A DNA stretch of 64,000 bases, taken from positions 4,228,921 to 4,292,920 of the forward strand of contig NC_054885.1 of the NCBI RefSeq assembly GCF_018320785.1, given 5' to 3'. The stretch comes from Cheilinus undulatus. Lineage: Eukaryota > Chordata > Actinopteri > Labriformes > Labridae. This document shows, piece by piece, positions 36,160 through 48,009 of this stretch. The notes beneath the pieces are model-generated. The model saw only the letters and a list, made by a program, of their open reading frames with translations, had not been told where the DNA came from and did not search any database. The stretch's first letter is position 1; every line of letters starts with the position of its first letter. Position numbers and translations under genes: made by a program.

Positions 36160-39090
36160 GGAAAGGTTCTTCCTTCCCCCTTTCTTCCTACCTTCCTTCC
36201 TTCCTATCTTCCTACCTACTTATCTTCCTTCCTACCAACCTACCTACCTACTAACCTACCTACCACCTACATCCTTTCTTGCCTATCTATCTACTAACTT
36301 ACCTTCCATGCAACCTAACTTGCCTTCCTACGTACCTACTTACCTACATCCTTCCTTCCTTCCTTTCTACCTTCTTTCCTTCCTACCTAACTATCTGCCT
36401 TCCTACCTACCTACATACCTACCTAACTACCTTCCTTCCTACCTTCTTTTTGTCCTACCTACCTACCTACCTACCTACCTATATACCTACCTACCTTCCT
36501 TCCTTCCTTCCTTCCTTCCTTCCTTTCCTCCTTTCCCTCCATCCTGCTTACCTACCTTACAACTATACTTTCTTCCTTCCTACTTCCTTCCTTCTGACCT
36601 TCTTACCTTCCTACCTACCTACCTACCTTCCTACCTACCTACTTACCTACTTACCCCCCTACCTACCTACCTCCCTCCTTCACTGCCCCTCAACCTACCT
36701 TCCTTTCTACCTACCTTCCTTCCTTTCTTCCCGCCTTCCTTTCTCTCCTTCCTCCTTACCTACCTTACAACTATACTTTCTTCCTTCCTACTTCCTTCCT
36801 TCTTACCTTCCTACCTTCTTTCCTTCCTACCTACCTACCTACCTACATTCCTACCTACCTACCTACTTACCCACCTACCTACCTACCTCCCTCCTTCACT
36901 GCCTACCAACCTACCTTCCTTCCTTCCTTCCTACCTTCTTTCCTACCTACCTGCCCTCCTTCCTTTCTTCCTACCTACATACCTGCCTCCCTATCCACCT
37001 ACCTCCTTCCCATCTACCTACTACCTACATCCTTCCCCACCTACCTCTCTATCTACCAACTTACCTTCCATGCTACCTAACTTGCCTTCCTAGATACCTA
37101 CTTATCTACATCCTTCCTTCCTTCCTTCCTTCCTTCCTTCCTACCTTCTTCCCTTCCTACCTACCTATCTACCTTCCTACCTACCTACAAACCTACCTAA
37201 CTACCTTCCTTCCTACCTTTTTTTCATCCTACCTACTTACCTACCTACCTACCTACCTACATACCTACCTACCTTCCTTCCTTCCTTCCTTCCTTCCTTT
37301 CCTCCTTTCCCTCCAACCTGCTTACCTACCTTACAACTGTACTTTCTTCCTTCCTACTTCCTTCCTTCTTACCTTCCTACCTTCTTTCCTTCCTACCTAC
37401 CTACCTACCTACCTACATTCCTACCTACCTACCTACTTACCCACCTACCTACCTACCTCCCTCCTTCACTGCCTACCAACCTACCTTCCTTCCTTTCTTC
37501 CTACCTTCCTTCCTTCCTTCTTTCCTACCTACCTGCCCTCCTTCCTTTCTTCCTACCTACATACCTGCCTCCCTATCCACCTACCTCCTTCCCATCTACC
37601 TACTACCTACATCCTTCCCCACCTACCTCTCTATCTACCAACTTACCTTCCATGCTACCTAACTTGCCTTCCTACATACCTACTTATCTACATCCTTCCT
37701 TCCTTCCTTCCTTCCTTCCTTCCTTCCTACCTTCTTCCCTTCCTACCTACCTATCTACCTTCCTACCTACCTACAAACCTACCTAACTACCTTCCTTCCT
37801 ACCTTTTTTTCATCCTACCTACTTACCTACCTACCTACCTACCTACCTACATACCTACCTACCTTCCTTCCTTCCTTCCTTCCTTCCTTTCCTCCTTTCC
37901 CTCCAACCTGCTTACCTACCTTACAACTGTACTTTCTTCCTTCCTACTTCCTTCCTTCTTACCTTCTTACTGTCCTACCTACCTACCTACCTACCTACCC
38001 ACCTACCTACCTTCCTACCTTCCTACCTACCTACTTACCCCCCTACCTACCTACCTCCCTCCTTCACTTCCTACCATCCTACCTACCTTCCTTTCTTTTT
38101 TCCTGCCTTCCTTTCCCTCCTTCCTGCTTACCTACCTTACAACTATACTTTCTTCCTTCCTACTTCCTTCCTTCTTACCTTTCTACCTTCTTTCCTTTCT
38201 ACCTACCTATCTTTCTTCCTACCTACCTACCTACCTACCTACTTACCCACCTACCTATCCACCTCCCTCCTTCACTGCCTACCTACCATCCTCCCTACCT
38301 ACCTTCCTTCCTTTCTTCCTACCTTCCTTCCTTCCTTCCATCCTACCTACCTGCCCTCCTTCCTTTCTTCCTACCTACATACCTGCCTCACCTATCCATC
38401 TACCTCCTTCCCATCTACCTACTACCTAGATCCTTTCCCACCTATCTCTCTATCTACCAACTAACTTTCCATGCTACCTACATACTTTCCTACATACCTA
38501 CTTACCTACATCCTTCCATCCTTCCTTTCTTCCTACCGTCTTTCTCCCTACCTTCATTCCCTCCTACCTACCTTCCTTCCTTTCTTCCTACCTTCCTTCA
38601 TTCCCTCCTACCTACCTTCCTTCCTTTCTTCCTACCTTCCTTCCATCCTGCCTACCTGCCCTCCTTCCTTCCTTTCTTCCTACCTACCTACATACCTGCC
38701 TCAACTATCCACCTACCTCCTTCCCACCTACCTACTACCTTCTTACCTTCCCACCTACCTCTCTATCTACCAACTTACTTTCCATGCTACCTACATACCT
38801 TCCTACGTACCTACTTACCTACATCCTTCCATCCTTCCTTCCTTCCTTCCTTCCCTCCTACCTTCTTTCCTTCGTACCTTCCTACCTACCTACCTTCTTT
38901 CCTTTCTTCCTTCCTTCCTACCTTCTTTCCTTCCTACTGTCCTACCCATCTACCTACCTTCCTTGCTGTCGTCCTATCTACTTACCTTCCCACCTACCTT
39001 GTTTCCTTCCTTCCTACCTTCTTTTCTTCCTACCCTCCTTCCTTCCTTCCTTCCTTTCTACCTAAATACCTACTGACTTACCTACCTACC
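36160..39090. repeat. 2.9-kb CCTT/CCTA satellite with about 585-bp higher-order units
   Basis: Pure TTCC and TACC tetranucleotide runs are organised into longer blocks. The phrase CTTACCTACCTTACAACT recurs at 36,550, 36,760, 37,320, 37,910 and 38,127. The phrase CCATGCTACCTAACTTGCC recurs 582 bases apart (about 37,070 and 37,650). Stop codons are nearly absent in the plus frames, producing long Tyr/Leu/Pro/Ser open frames up to 716 codons that are not genes. Confidence 0.95.
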
Positions 39091-39329
39091 AGGCTGTTTT
39101 TTTTTTTTCCTTTTTATTTTTTGCACATATGTCATATTTAAATGTTTCGGATCATCAAACAAATGTCATTATTAGACCAAGATAACCTGAGTTAATACAA
39201 AAGTCAGATTTTAAATGATGATTTCCTCTTTAAAGTGAAACAAGCTATCTAAACCTTCCTGGCCCTATGTGAACAAGGCATTATCTCTTCTTAAACCATG
39301 AATTAACTGTAGTTAACCACAGTTTTTGG

Positions 39330-39890
39330 AAAGCTCAATTCAAGTTGAGAAGCCACATGCAGGTCTGATAGAAGCTGTCAGACAAAGATAAGTAGGCTAA
39401 ACAATCTCAGAAAGCAACACAACAAAATTCATGTAAGTACAGATGAGAAACCCTTGAAAGGGTTACAAAGACATTCTAAGGCTTTGGGACTTCATCCAAC
39501 CACAATGGGAGCCATTACCCACAAATGGGGAAAACTTGGAACAGCAGCGAACCTTCCCAGGAGTGGCCGGCCTACCAGAATGAATCTGAGGTCATGGACG
39601 ACTCATCCAAGAGGTCCCAAAAGAAGCCAGAACAACATCTAAGACCTACAGGCTTCAATGACTCAGTTAAGGTCAGAGTTCATGTTCAACAATAAAAAGG
39701 ACACTGGGCATCATGGGAGAGTTCTAAGGACAAAACCACTGCTGACAAAAAAAAAGAACACAAAGACTCGTCTAAAAACATCCTGATGATCCTTAACACT
39801 GGGGAATGTTCATATAAGAAAAGCACACAAGCATTAGACTTCAGTCTTTTGTCTATTATACATTCATTTTAGTATTAATCATAATGTGTG
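39330..39890 (+). mobile_element. Tc1-like transposon remnant
   Basis: The frame at 39,454-39,642 resembles the N-terminal helix-turn-helix region of Tc1 transposases (KGLQRHSKALGL, ITHKWGKLGT, NLPRSGRPT). The downstream sequence keeps Tc1-like wording in broken frames. The catalytic part and clear ends are missing. Confidence 0.65.
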
Positions 39891-40490
39891 GGACACTCAT
39901 GTTAGCAGGTTTTAGTCATCGAATTTGCTGAGGTCTGCTGCAGGCTTGTGATGTTTGTGAACAACATGGACGTGTGACTGCTGTCACTTAACAACCCCAC
40001 CCAAAACATGCCTGTGTTTGGGCACGGTGGTGTCAGCAGCCACGGTACGCATTTGTGTGAGGATGTATTGCAGATGAAGAGGTGTGAAGCCGCAGGCCGT
40101 TTTGTAGCAGAACTCTCAAAGGGAGGGTGTTGTCTGGATATCGACCCTTTGCTTAGCTGATACACAACAGGCCTGGGGTCTAAATTTAAACCGTGTTTCC
40201 CTGAAAGACACCAACAGTAAAAAAAAGAGTCCTCTGCAGAGAGAGTAAACATCAGTGTCCTTTTGAATCACTTTAGCAAACAGTGATGCTAAGAGTAGAA
40301 TAAATAAAGCAAAGAGACAAAGCACTGTGTGGTGATTTAATGGTAAAGTGTTGTACTAAAAACCAAATTAATGGCATTGTCCAATCAAGACTAAAGCATA
40401 TTTAATAACAACTAATACTGGCCTAAGGGCTCTACAACCAAGAGACAAGAAGTGAGATAAATGATAAAAGACTATCTGCTTAACATGTAA
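39890..40490. other. Region with no recognised feature
   Basis: I see no coding signature, RNA gene or repeat boundary here. Short open frames on the minus strand have no family resemblance. Confidence 0.4.
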
Positions 40491-40491
40491 T

Positions 40492-42488
40492 ACAACCCCT
40501 TTTCCAAAAAAGTTGGGACACTTTGTAAAATGTAAATAAACCCAGAATGCAATGATTGTCAAATCTCATAAATCCAGGGGACTGGGACAGGGTGATATTT
40601 ACCATTGTGTAGCATCCCCCCCCCCCCCCTTCTTTTAACAACTGTCTGGAAATCTCTGGGGTGTAAAGAGACCAGCTGCTGGAGTTTATAAGGAGGAATG
40701 TTGTCCCATTCCTGTCTGATGTAGGAGTCTAGCTGCTCAACAGTCCTGGGTCTTCTTTGCCGGATCTTTCCTGGTATGATGCTCCAAATGTTTTCTATTG
40801 GTGAAAGGTGTGGACTGTAGGCAGGTCAGTTCAGGACCCGGACTCTTCTCTTGTGAAGCCATGCTGTTGTGATGGATGTGGTATGTGGTTTTGCATTGTC
40901 TTGCTGAAATAATCAAGAGCTGAAAGAAACGTCTGGATAGGAGCATATGTTGTTCTAAAACAGTGTTTCTCAACCAAAGAGCCAAACTGTTGAAGCATAC
41001 ATTTGCAAGAGCCGCAATCCAAGGGGTGAAAAGTGGCAAACATGGTGTTGAAGTGGCAACTAGAAAAGCACTCAGAGAGCGCATACCTCCACCATTAGCC
41101 TGTATATAAATGGATGGAAAACACTATAGCATCATATGCAATTGACCAGGCTATGACGTACTTCTGTATACCAGAAACCAGCTAAACCGGGCCAAGCATA
41201 CTACACAATAACAGCCGACTGGCAGTCATACTGCATACTACTGTCGAACACAGTACGCAGTGCACAAATTACATACTGTATACTGCGTTTGGCAGGAGTA
41301 TGCAGTAGGCCAATTCAAAAACAGCTAATCAGACGGGGATCACCAGGTGCAGCCACTCGGACAATCAACGCAGGTGAAACAAATGAGGGTGATACAGTCA
41401 CAGAGAAACAGGCAGGGATGGGCAGGAAGGAGAGGTCTGGAAAAAAACACACAGGGTAAGTACACAAAATAAAACAGGAAATGACTGGAAACACAAGGGA
41501 AAATAACTAACTTAACCAGGGGATTTGACAATAGAAATACACAGACAAAAAAAGGTTGAAAAACTGATAATGGGACTTGCCATGGATATTGTGTGAAGTC
41601 AAAGGTTCCTTTTTTAAGGTTTTCAGGTGGAATATTTCAAATTAAGAGATGAAAGAGCCACGCATTGAGTATCACTGCTCTAAAACCTCTCTATACTTCT
41701 CAGCATTGTAGTTCCTTTCCAGATGTGCAAGCTGCCCACGCCATAGGCACTAATGCAACCCCATACCATCAGAGATGCAGGCGTTAAAACTGAGCCAGGA
41801 GAACAAGCTGGATGCTCTCTCTCCTCTTTGATCTGCAGGACACGGCATCTGTGGTTTCCATAAAGAATTTCAAATTTTGATTAATCTGACCACAGAACAG
41901 TTTTCCATTTTGCCTCAGTCCATTTTAAATGAGTTTTGGCCCGGAGAAGACAGCCAACTATGTCAACAATGATTTCAGGAAGTGTTCCTGAGCCCATGTA
42001 TTGATTTCCAGTCCAAAATCATGCCTGTTTTTTTAATGCAGTGGTTCCTGAGGGCCCCAAGATCCCCAACATCCCTTACTGACCTTTGGCCTTGTCACTT
42101 GCTCACAGAGATTTCTCCAGATTCTCTGAATCTTTTGATGATATTACGAACTGTAGGTGGAGGGATATTCAAAGTCTTCACAATTTTACATTAAGGGAAT
42201 TTTCTGCATTTGCATTTTTCACTAGATTAGTGAACCTCTGTCCAGCTTTATGTCCAAGAGACTGCCTCTCTAAAATGCTCCTTTTATACCCAGTCATGTT
42301 ACTGACCTGTTACCAATTAACCTCATTAGTATCAAAATGCTCCTCCAGCTGTTTTCCAGCAATATCACTTACTTTTCCAGCCTTTTACGGCCCTGTTCCA
42401 ACTTTTTTGAGATGTGTTGCTGCCATCAAACTCAAAATGAGCTTATATTTTGTCTCAGTGTTGTTTATGTTCTATTGTGAATAAAATG
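40492..42488. mobile_element. DNA transposon of the ACAACCCC...AAGTTGGGAC type, interrupted
   Basis: The left terminus reads ACAACCCCTTTTCC then AAAAAAGTTGGGACA. The right side has CCAACTTTTTTGAGATGTG and TTCTATTGTGAATAAAATG but its extreme end is lost. This family is very common in teleost genomes. I am not sure of its superfamily. A hAT element sits inside it (40,961-41,677). No transposase frame is intact. Confidence 0.7.
40961..41677. mobile_element. 717-bp hAT element nested in another transposon
   Basis: The ends CAGTGTTTCTCAACCAAAGAGCC and GAGCCACGCATTGAGTATCACTG (inverted) are flanked by TTCTAAAA (40,953-40,960) and CTCTAAAA (41,678-41,685), an 8-bp duplication with one mismatch. Inside is the widespread fish word ACTAGAAAAGCACTC.GAGAG at 41,060. 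Confidence 0.85.
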
Positions 42489-42514
42489 TGTGAGCTCTGA
42501 CAGGTTCAGTTTCC

Positions 42515-42890
42515 TTCCTTTTGAAGTCACAGCAGATGTTGATAAAACCGTCTGCCTTCTCTGACTACATTAAGAGCAAATCTCACTTAAATGTTACCAT
42601 TAACACCTACCGTAACTGCTCCACTTCATCAAGGTGTAACCGTACTTCACAGCGGTCATGCAGGCTCATTTTTCACGCTCCTGCATACAGCAGAGATCTA
42701 CGCAGAGAAAACACGAGCGGCACCTGTTCTGAGGGATCAGAATGTGGTTTATCGTCAGTTTGAGTCTGTGCTCCAGATTCTTCTTGGCCTTCAAAAAAGG
42801 AACAGCACAACAGCGACACAGATTACACAGCAGACATCTGCCAATCAGTCTATGAAAGTTTTATTTTGCAGCATCAGGCTTGGATGACCT
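42515..42890. other. Unassigned exon-like island
   Basis: No repeat signature is visible. On the minus strand a pyrimidine tract and TTTGAAG acceptor (about 42,800) open a frame with SGAQTQTDDKPHSDPSEQVP and then LVFSLRRSLLYAGA-stop near 42,680. On the plus strand a frame reads HTAEIYAEKTRAAPVLRDQ. Only one can be real. I recognise neither. Confidence 0.25.
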
Positions 42891-43099
42891 TTGACCTGTT
42901 AGACCTCTCAGGCTCACATCCATCAAAAGCTCACATCCACCCACACAGGATTGAAAATTAGTTTCATATTCAGAGCTGTGAAGTCAGGCTGTTACTGACA
43001 GTACAGTAGCTAAAGCTCCCCCTGCTGGACAGTAGCTGACACTACATGCTGATATTTTCAACATCCTAGAACATGAAAGGGAAAAAGATTTTGCTGCTT

Positions 43100-43965
43100 T
43101 TAATACAGTGGTGGTGGGCTTAAAGAAAAATTAAAGCAATATTTTGTCTGATTAACATATTATTTTATTAGTATTCGTATTTTTCTTTAAAACACTGGAC
43201 ATCTTTAGGCATTATAAGTGAGATCTATCCCGATCTATACTGCCATAGACCGTAAAGAGACAGGCATGCCCAGAGAATTTGCTGGGCACCTGTAAGTTCT
43301 GTGGGCCTTATCACTACTTCGCTATTGGCTATTTTTCCACCATTTTGCCACTTCTAACCCATTTTTTGCCATTCTATAACTCCTTTTAACCACTTTTCTT
43401 GCCTGTCTTGCCATTTGTGCCACTCCATTATCAATTTTTACCTCTTTTTGTCTATTTTTTCAACTTTTCATTACTTTTTTTACACCATTTTTGCCACTTT
43501 GAACCCATTTTTCATGTACTTTTTGACCCTTTTTCCTTTTAATACTGATGTTTTGTCACATTTTAACCTCTTCAGCATTTTCCCTGAAAGTTTCTGTCCC
43601 TTTGTGCCACTCCACAACCCATTCGGATGCTCCTCGCCCATTTTGCCACTCTTTAACTTCTTTTCACCACTTTATCTGGCCATTTTTGCCAGTTTTAACA
43701 CATTCTTTCATATTTACAGGTGAAATTCTGTAAAAAAAAAAAAAAAATCAAATGTGAAGTCATTCTAAAACTGTTTGATTTGACTGTTAATTGCTTTTGG
43801 GTTGGATTTAACAGCTGCAGACATTTAAAGCCAAAGATACTCTTAAAAGAACAGCATTTTCTTTTCCTGCTTTTCTGAATTTAATAATCTTCTGGGGGCC
43901 AGACAGGGAGCTTTGGGGGGCCTGATTTGGCCCCTGGGCCGCCAGTTGATGATCAGTGTTATATA
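43100..43965 (-). mobile_element. hAT-type element with internal TTTTGCC array
   Basis: Positions 43,330-43,720 are TTTTTGCCACTTT-type units. The right end GGGCCGCCAGTTGATGATCAGTG is the inverted form of the end at 9170. This links the TTTTGCC arrays to hAT-like termini in at least one copy. Confidence 0.5.
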
Positions 43966-44084
43966 GTTTTGTATTTTTTCATTTTGTGTTGTGTGTCCTC
44001 GCAACAGTCCTCACCACTGCACCTCCATGCAGCCGGCCTAACTGGAGCTACTGAAAACAGTTTGCATGTGCAGTCCCCTAGTTT

Positions 44085-44410
44085 TTGGAGTTGTGTGAGG
44101 GATGTCCTTCATTTTGGAGGTCATAGGTCAGATGTCAAGGTCATTGGGCCTCATGTTGATCCCTTGCTTTCAAGGCCATCCTTGTAAACTCTACATTTTA
44201 AGATCGCTTTGAGGGATTTTCTCCAAACTTCGCACGGATGTTCACTCTGGTATAAAGATGAACTTATAGCATATTGAAGGTCAAATATCAAGGTCACTGG
44301 GCCTCATGCTCAACATTTTTCCATGCTACCACAGGAAATACTGAAGTGTTTCATCTTGGCCCACCACAGGACTTTGACTGTCCCGTAGCTGGATGCCCAG
44401 GGGGGGGCGT
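44085..44410. repeat. Fragment of a common teleost interspersed repeat
   Basis: Words such as GGTCATTGGGCCTCATG, GTCAAGGTCA and TCTCCAAACTTCGCACGGATG match the pattern of repeats rich in AAGGTCA found across fish genomes. The fragment has no coding content. Confidence 0.45.
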
Positions 44411-44748
44411 ATAATACTATTACTGCCATGGACTGAGCTTAAATTATTTTTTTGTCCTGTTTATTTCTCCAACTGCCTTTTCCAAGAGCTGTTTAGCTAT
44501 TTTGATACTATTCATGTCCTAAGAATGTCCTGGAATCACAATAAAAGGTCCTTGAATCCTTGAAAAGTAGGGTATGCAACACAAAAAGGAGTTATAACTG
44601 CTAGACATTTGTCTATTTATTCAGCAAATTTTCCTGTTTTACTCACATAGATACATATATTTAGTTTTCTGATTGTTCCAGTCTGATTTTTCGCTCTGTT
44701 TTCCCCAGGCTCGGCTGTGAAGGAGTTAAAGGGTGCAGGGAAGCTCAC

Positions 44749-44817
44749 CCTCAGCGGGTCTCGCCCAAGCTTCTCGTGCTGAATCAGATTTTTCAGCCAC
44801 ACATCCTCCGCTGCCAT
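44749..44817 (-). CDS. Possible first coding exon of an unidentified minus-strand gene
   Basis: An ATG in strong Kozak context (G at -3, G at +4) opens 23 codons reading MAAEDVWLKNLIQHEKLG and on. The frame ends precisely at a strong donor (CTGAGG|GTGAGC at 44749/44748) in phase 0. Beyond the donor the frame continues into non-protein-like sequence. I do not recognise the protein. The remainder would lie at lower coordinates, where a few other minus-strand exon-like pieces occur (about 42.7-42.8 kb, 35.18 kb, 30.45-30.8 kb). Confidence 0.3.
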
Positions 44818-44889
44818 GACAACCCATGAAAAGCTGCATGTCGGCCAGCTGAGGAGGAGTTTGTTGTAAGTTTGAGGAGTTTTTTAACG

Positions 44890-44986
44890 GCAGAACCAGA
44901 CAGCGCCGGTATGAAGTTTGTGTGGGGCGGCTGTGAGCGGATCAGAGGAGAGAGAGAGAGGAACAAGAGACGGAGTTCTTTAGCAG
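44890..44986 (+). other. lrrc8e: Candidate noncoding first exon of lrrc8e
   Basis: A purine-rich stretch (AGAGAGAGAG) ends in a donor-like TTTAGCAG|GTAGGA at 44986/44987, about 3 kb upstream of the coding acceptor at 48009. It lies head-to-head with the possible minus-strand exon ending at 44817, suggesting a shared promoter around 44,820-44,950. The support is a splice motif and position only. Confidence 0.3.
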
Positions 44987-45874
44987 GTAGGAAAAGTTAA
45001 TCCAGCTGTAAAAACAATGGAGACTTTGTCACTCTGTCAGACTGGCTTTTTCTGATTTAGTGAGTTTGTTAACTGTTAAACTACAGTCACTAATTAAAGG
45101 ATTCACTAAAGCTACAGATAAAAACCTGCATTTACTAACATTTTTAACAAAAAGGGACTGTGGACATGGATGTGTGGGTGTGGTTTGATGTTGGGAAAGC
45201 AAAGCAACTTCAGTGTTATTGTGACTCAAGTATTGTGAAATGTTTGCTGAGACAGAAAGGCTGGATCATTTCAGAGCAAAGATAGAAAGCAGACAGAAAT
45301 CTTTGATTCACATTAAAACTAGAGCTGGTGCCTGGTGGTCTTATGTCTCTATGAGGAATCCAATCCCTGAACAGAAAGTACAGAGGTGAGTAAAAGGAGA
45401 CGGGTCGGGGGTTCCTGTGCTGGTGTGATTGGTAGAACTGTTACAAGTAAGGGTTGAACGTGATGCTTGATGATTTTGGCCTTTTACCTCTGAAATCTAA
45501 TCCTTCAGTTTTAATGGACATTTGTGCAAAGTTTGAGGAAAGTCTCTCAAAGTGTTGTTGAGATATTGCATTTACATGAATCCTTGTCGTTCACCTCCAA
45601 AACCTACTTACGTAATAGTTAACCTGACACGCCAGATACACTGTTTCATATCATGTACTTCACATTCATCTGGGAAAGCTCCCATAGAAAGTGTTTGGGA
45701 AGGGGGGACTTTTCAAAAAATTCTCAGACGGGGATTGGAGGTTCTGCCTGCCACACTCACGACGGGCCAATCAGAGCGACAGCACAGAAGTAGGTTGTAC
45801 GCATGCTCTTCTCTTGAGCTGACAGGCTACCGCGGCTGTGGATTGTTAATGGCGGGGCCTTTTGGTGAATAAGG

Positions 45875-47481
45875 AGTGGTTCTCAACCTGGGGGTCGGGA
45901 CCCCCTTGGGGGTCGTGAGACACTACGAGGCGGTCTCCAGTTGCCCTAAAAAAACTACGAATATTTTTAAAATTACACTGTTGCCACTTTACACCAGTTT
46001 TGTCAAAATTTTTATCCCTTTTCATCATATTTTTACCATTTAACACATAATTTTGTCAGTTTTAAACTCATTCCACCACTTTTTTCTGCCTGTTTTGTCA
46101 CTTCTAAATCAATTCTTGCACCCTAAGCTTAATGTTGCCACTGTTGACCCAGTATTGCTACTATTAGCCCCCTTTACCCACTTTATACACCCAATTTTTC
46201 CCATTTTAACCCCATTTCACCATTTGATATGCACATCTTTGCTGGTTTAACCAATTTCTGACGATATCTGCCTGTTTTTTCTTTCTCAGTTAATTCATTT
46301 TGCCAATTTAAAGCAACTCCAGCCACATTTTAAATCCTTTTTATCAGTATTTACGCCCATTTTTGCCACTTTAACCAATTTTTGCCTTTTTGACATTTTT
46401 TTTGTAATTTTTGCCACTTCTAAACCAGTGGTTCCCAAGCTGGGGTCCGGGCACCCCTTGGGGGGCAGGAGCCTGTCTTCTCTGACCTTGAAAAAAATGA
46501 AAATAATCATAATTAGAACCGTAATGTATGGAGTCATATAAGGGTCACCCCCAAAGATTAGATCTGTGAAAACTGAAAACTGGGGGTAAAAAAAATTCTT
46601 AGGATTATAAAGTCAGATATTTACAAGAAAATCTGAATTTCTGAGTTTATAAGGTGTAAATTTACTAGAAAGAAAGGAAATTTTTAAGTTGTTTTGTTTT
46701 TTTAAAGTTTTAAAATCCTAAATTTAACTTTGTTAAGGCAAAAATTTACAATAAACCAAACATTAAAAAGGGTGGATTTTCAATATTTTTTTGACTTTAT
46801 AATCATAAAAGTACTAATTTTTGGTTCATGCAATTTGAGTCTGTTTCAGTTAAAAAAAAAATTAAGTTTTTCTCTTTTTCTTCTTTAATATTATCATTTT
46901 TGTGTATTTCTAAAATGCTCTAGTAATAATCTAGTTTGTACTTAGATCTTTTTTCAAGAACAGCGTCTGTGTCAATTAAAATTGGTGTGTACTTTTTCTA
47001 AGGGGGTCTTGGGGGGGCTTCGCTTTTCTTTGATACATGTACGGGGGGGCTCTAAGAAGAAGAGGCTGGGAAACACTGTTATAGACCATTTCTGCTACTT
47101 ATAAAATCCAATTTTACCACCTTTGCCACCATTTTTGCCATTATTAACCCATTGTAGCAATTCTTAAATCATTTCATTTATTTCTTTAACAAAGGGGATT
47201 AGTTACTACACGAATGATTAAAAAACAGTTGTTTCTTTGATAAGGGTGGTCATTTTTTCCGGTTAAATATAAAATGTGGATATCACAGCTTAATTTGGAC
47301 CATGGTTTTGCTGACCTCCATAGGCCCCTCCCATTTATCTTCCTTCATGGACGGCCTTGTCTGCAAATGACTAGTCTTAATTGTGCATGGCTGTGTTCAA
47401 CCACCTTCAGGTCCAGTGGGGGTCCCTGGTCTCTGGCACCTTTATTTCAGGGTTGTGGGCTGAAAAGATTGAGGACCACTG
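45875..47481. mobile_element. hAT-like element carrying a second hAT element
   Basis: The outer ends AGTGGTTCTCAACCTGGGGG (45,875) and the reverse complement CAGTGGTCCTCAATC (47,481) are inverted. TTTTGCC-type units fill 45,960-46,420 and 47,095-47,165. The inner element at 46,426-47,078 splits them. Clear outer target duplications are not visible. Confidence 0.6.
46426..47078. mobile_element. 653-bp hAT element (inner)
   Basis: The ends CAGTGGTTCCCAAGC and GGCTGGGAAACACTG are inverted. The flanks TTCTAAAC (46,418-46,425) and TTATAGAC (47,079-47,086) match at six of eight positions. There is no transposase frame. Confidence 0.75.
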
Positions 47482-47639
47482 GTCTAAACCAAATGGTTGG
47501 GGGTTTGCTCACATGTAAATGTGGAAAATTAACCCTAAACTGCTCCCAGTGCTGCACCAGTGATTAATAAATATGTACAGAGGGGATCTTTCTAATAATA
47601 GAACTGAACGATACTGCATGGGTTAGATCGGCCATTTGC

Positions 47640-48000
47640 AATATACATTCCCCTAAAAGCATTGGAAGGCCAATTCCTTTATTTTTGCTGAAGACTAAAA
47701 ACATTTGGGTCAAAGAATATGAAACAAGAGCTCAACATTTCAGCTTTTATTTCCAGGTATTTACATCTGGATCTGATACACAACTTAGCCCATTTTTAGT
47801 CTTATACTATTACTATTAGGCATATACTATTGGACCTATAATATGTGGAAAATACAGCTGAGGAAAAGGGAAAATAATTTGTCTTTTCATCCCTCAACAT
47901 CTACGATTAATAAGATTTTAAAAATGTCATAAATTGGCTCAACCATTACATCCTTACAAAGCCATGTTTTGGACCATAATTCAGCTTTTCTCATGTATTT
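47640..48000. repeat. Repeat fragment just upstream of the first lrrc8e coding exon
   Basis: The stretch CAACATTTCAGCTTTTATTT then CCAGGTATTTACATCTGGAT is a phrase I associate with a common teleost DNA-transposon end. The family is not certain. Confidence 0.35.
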
Positions 48001-48009
48001 CTCCCCTAG

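Noticed and set aside
36279-38429. 716-codon open frame of Tyr/Leu/Pro/Ser repeats
   Set aside because: It is a translation of CCTT/CCTA tetranucleotide satellite. Similar frames exist in the other plus frames and no domain or codon bias is present.
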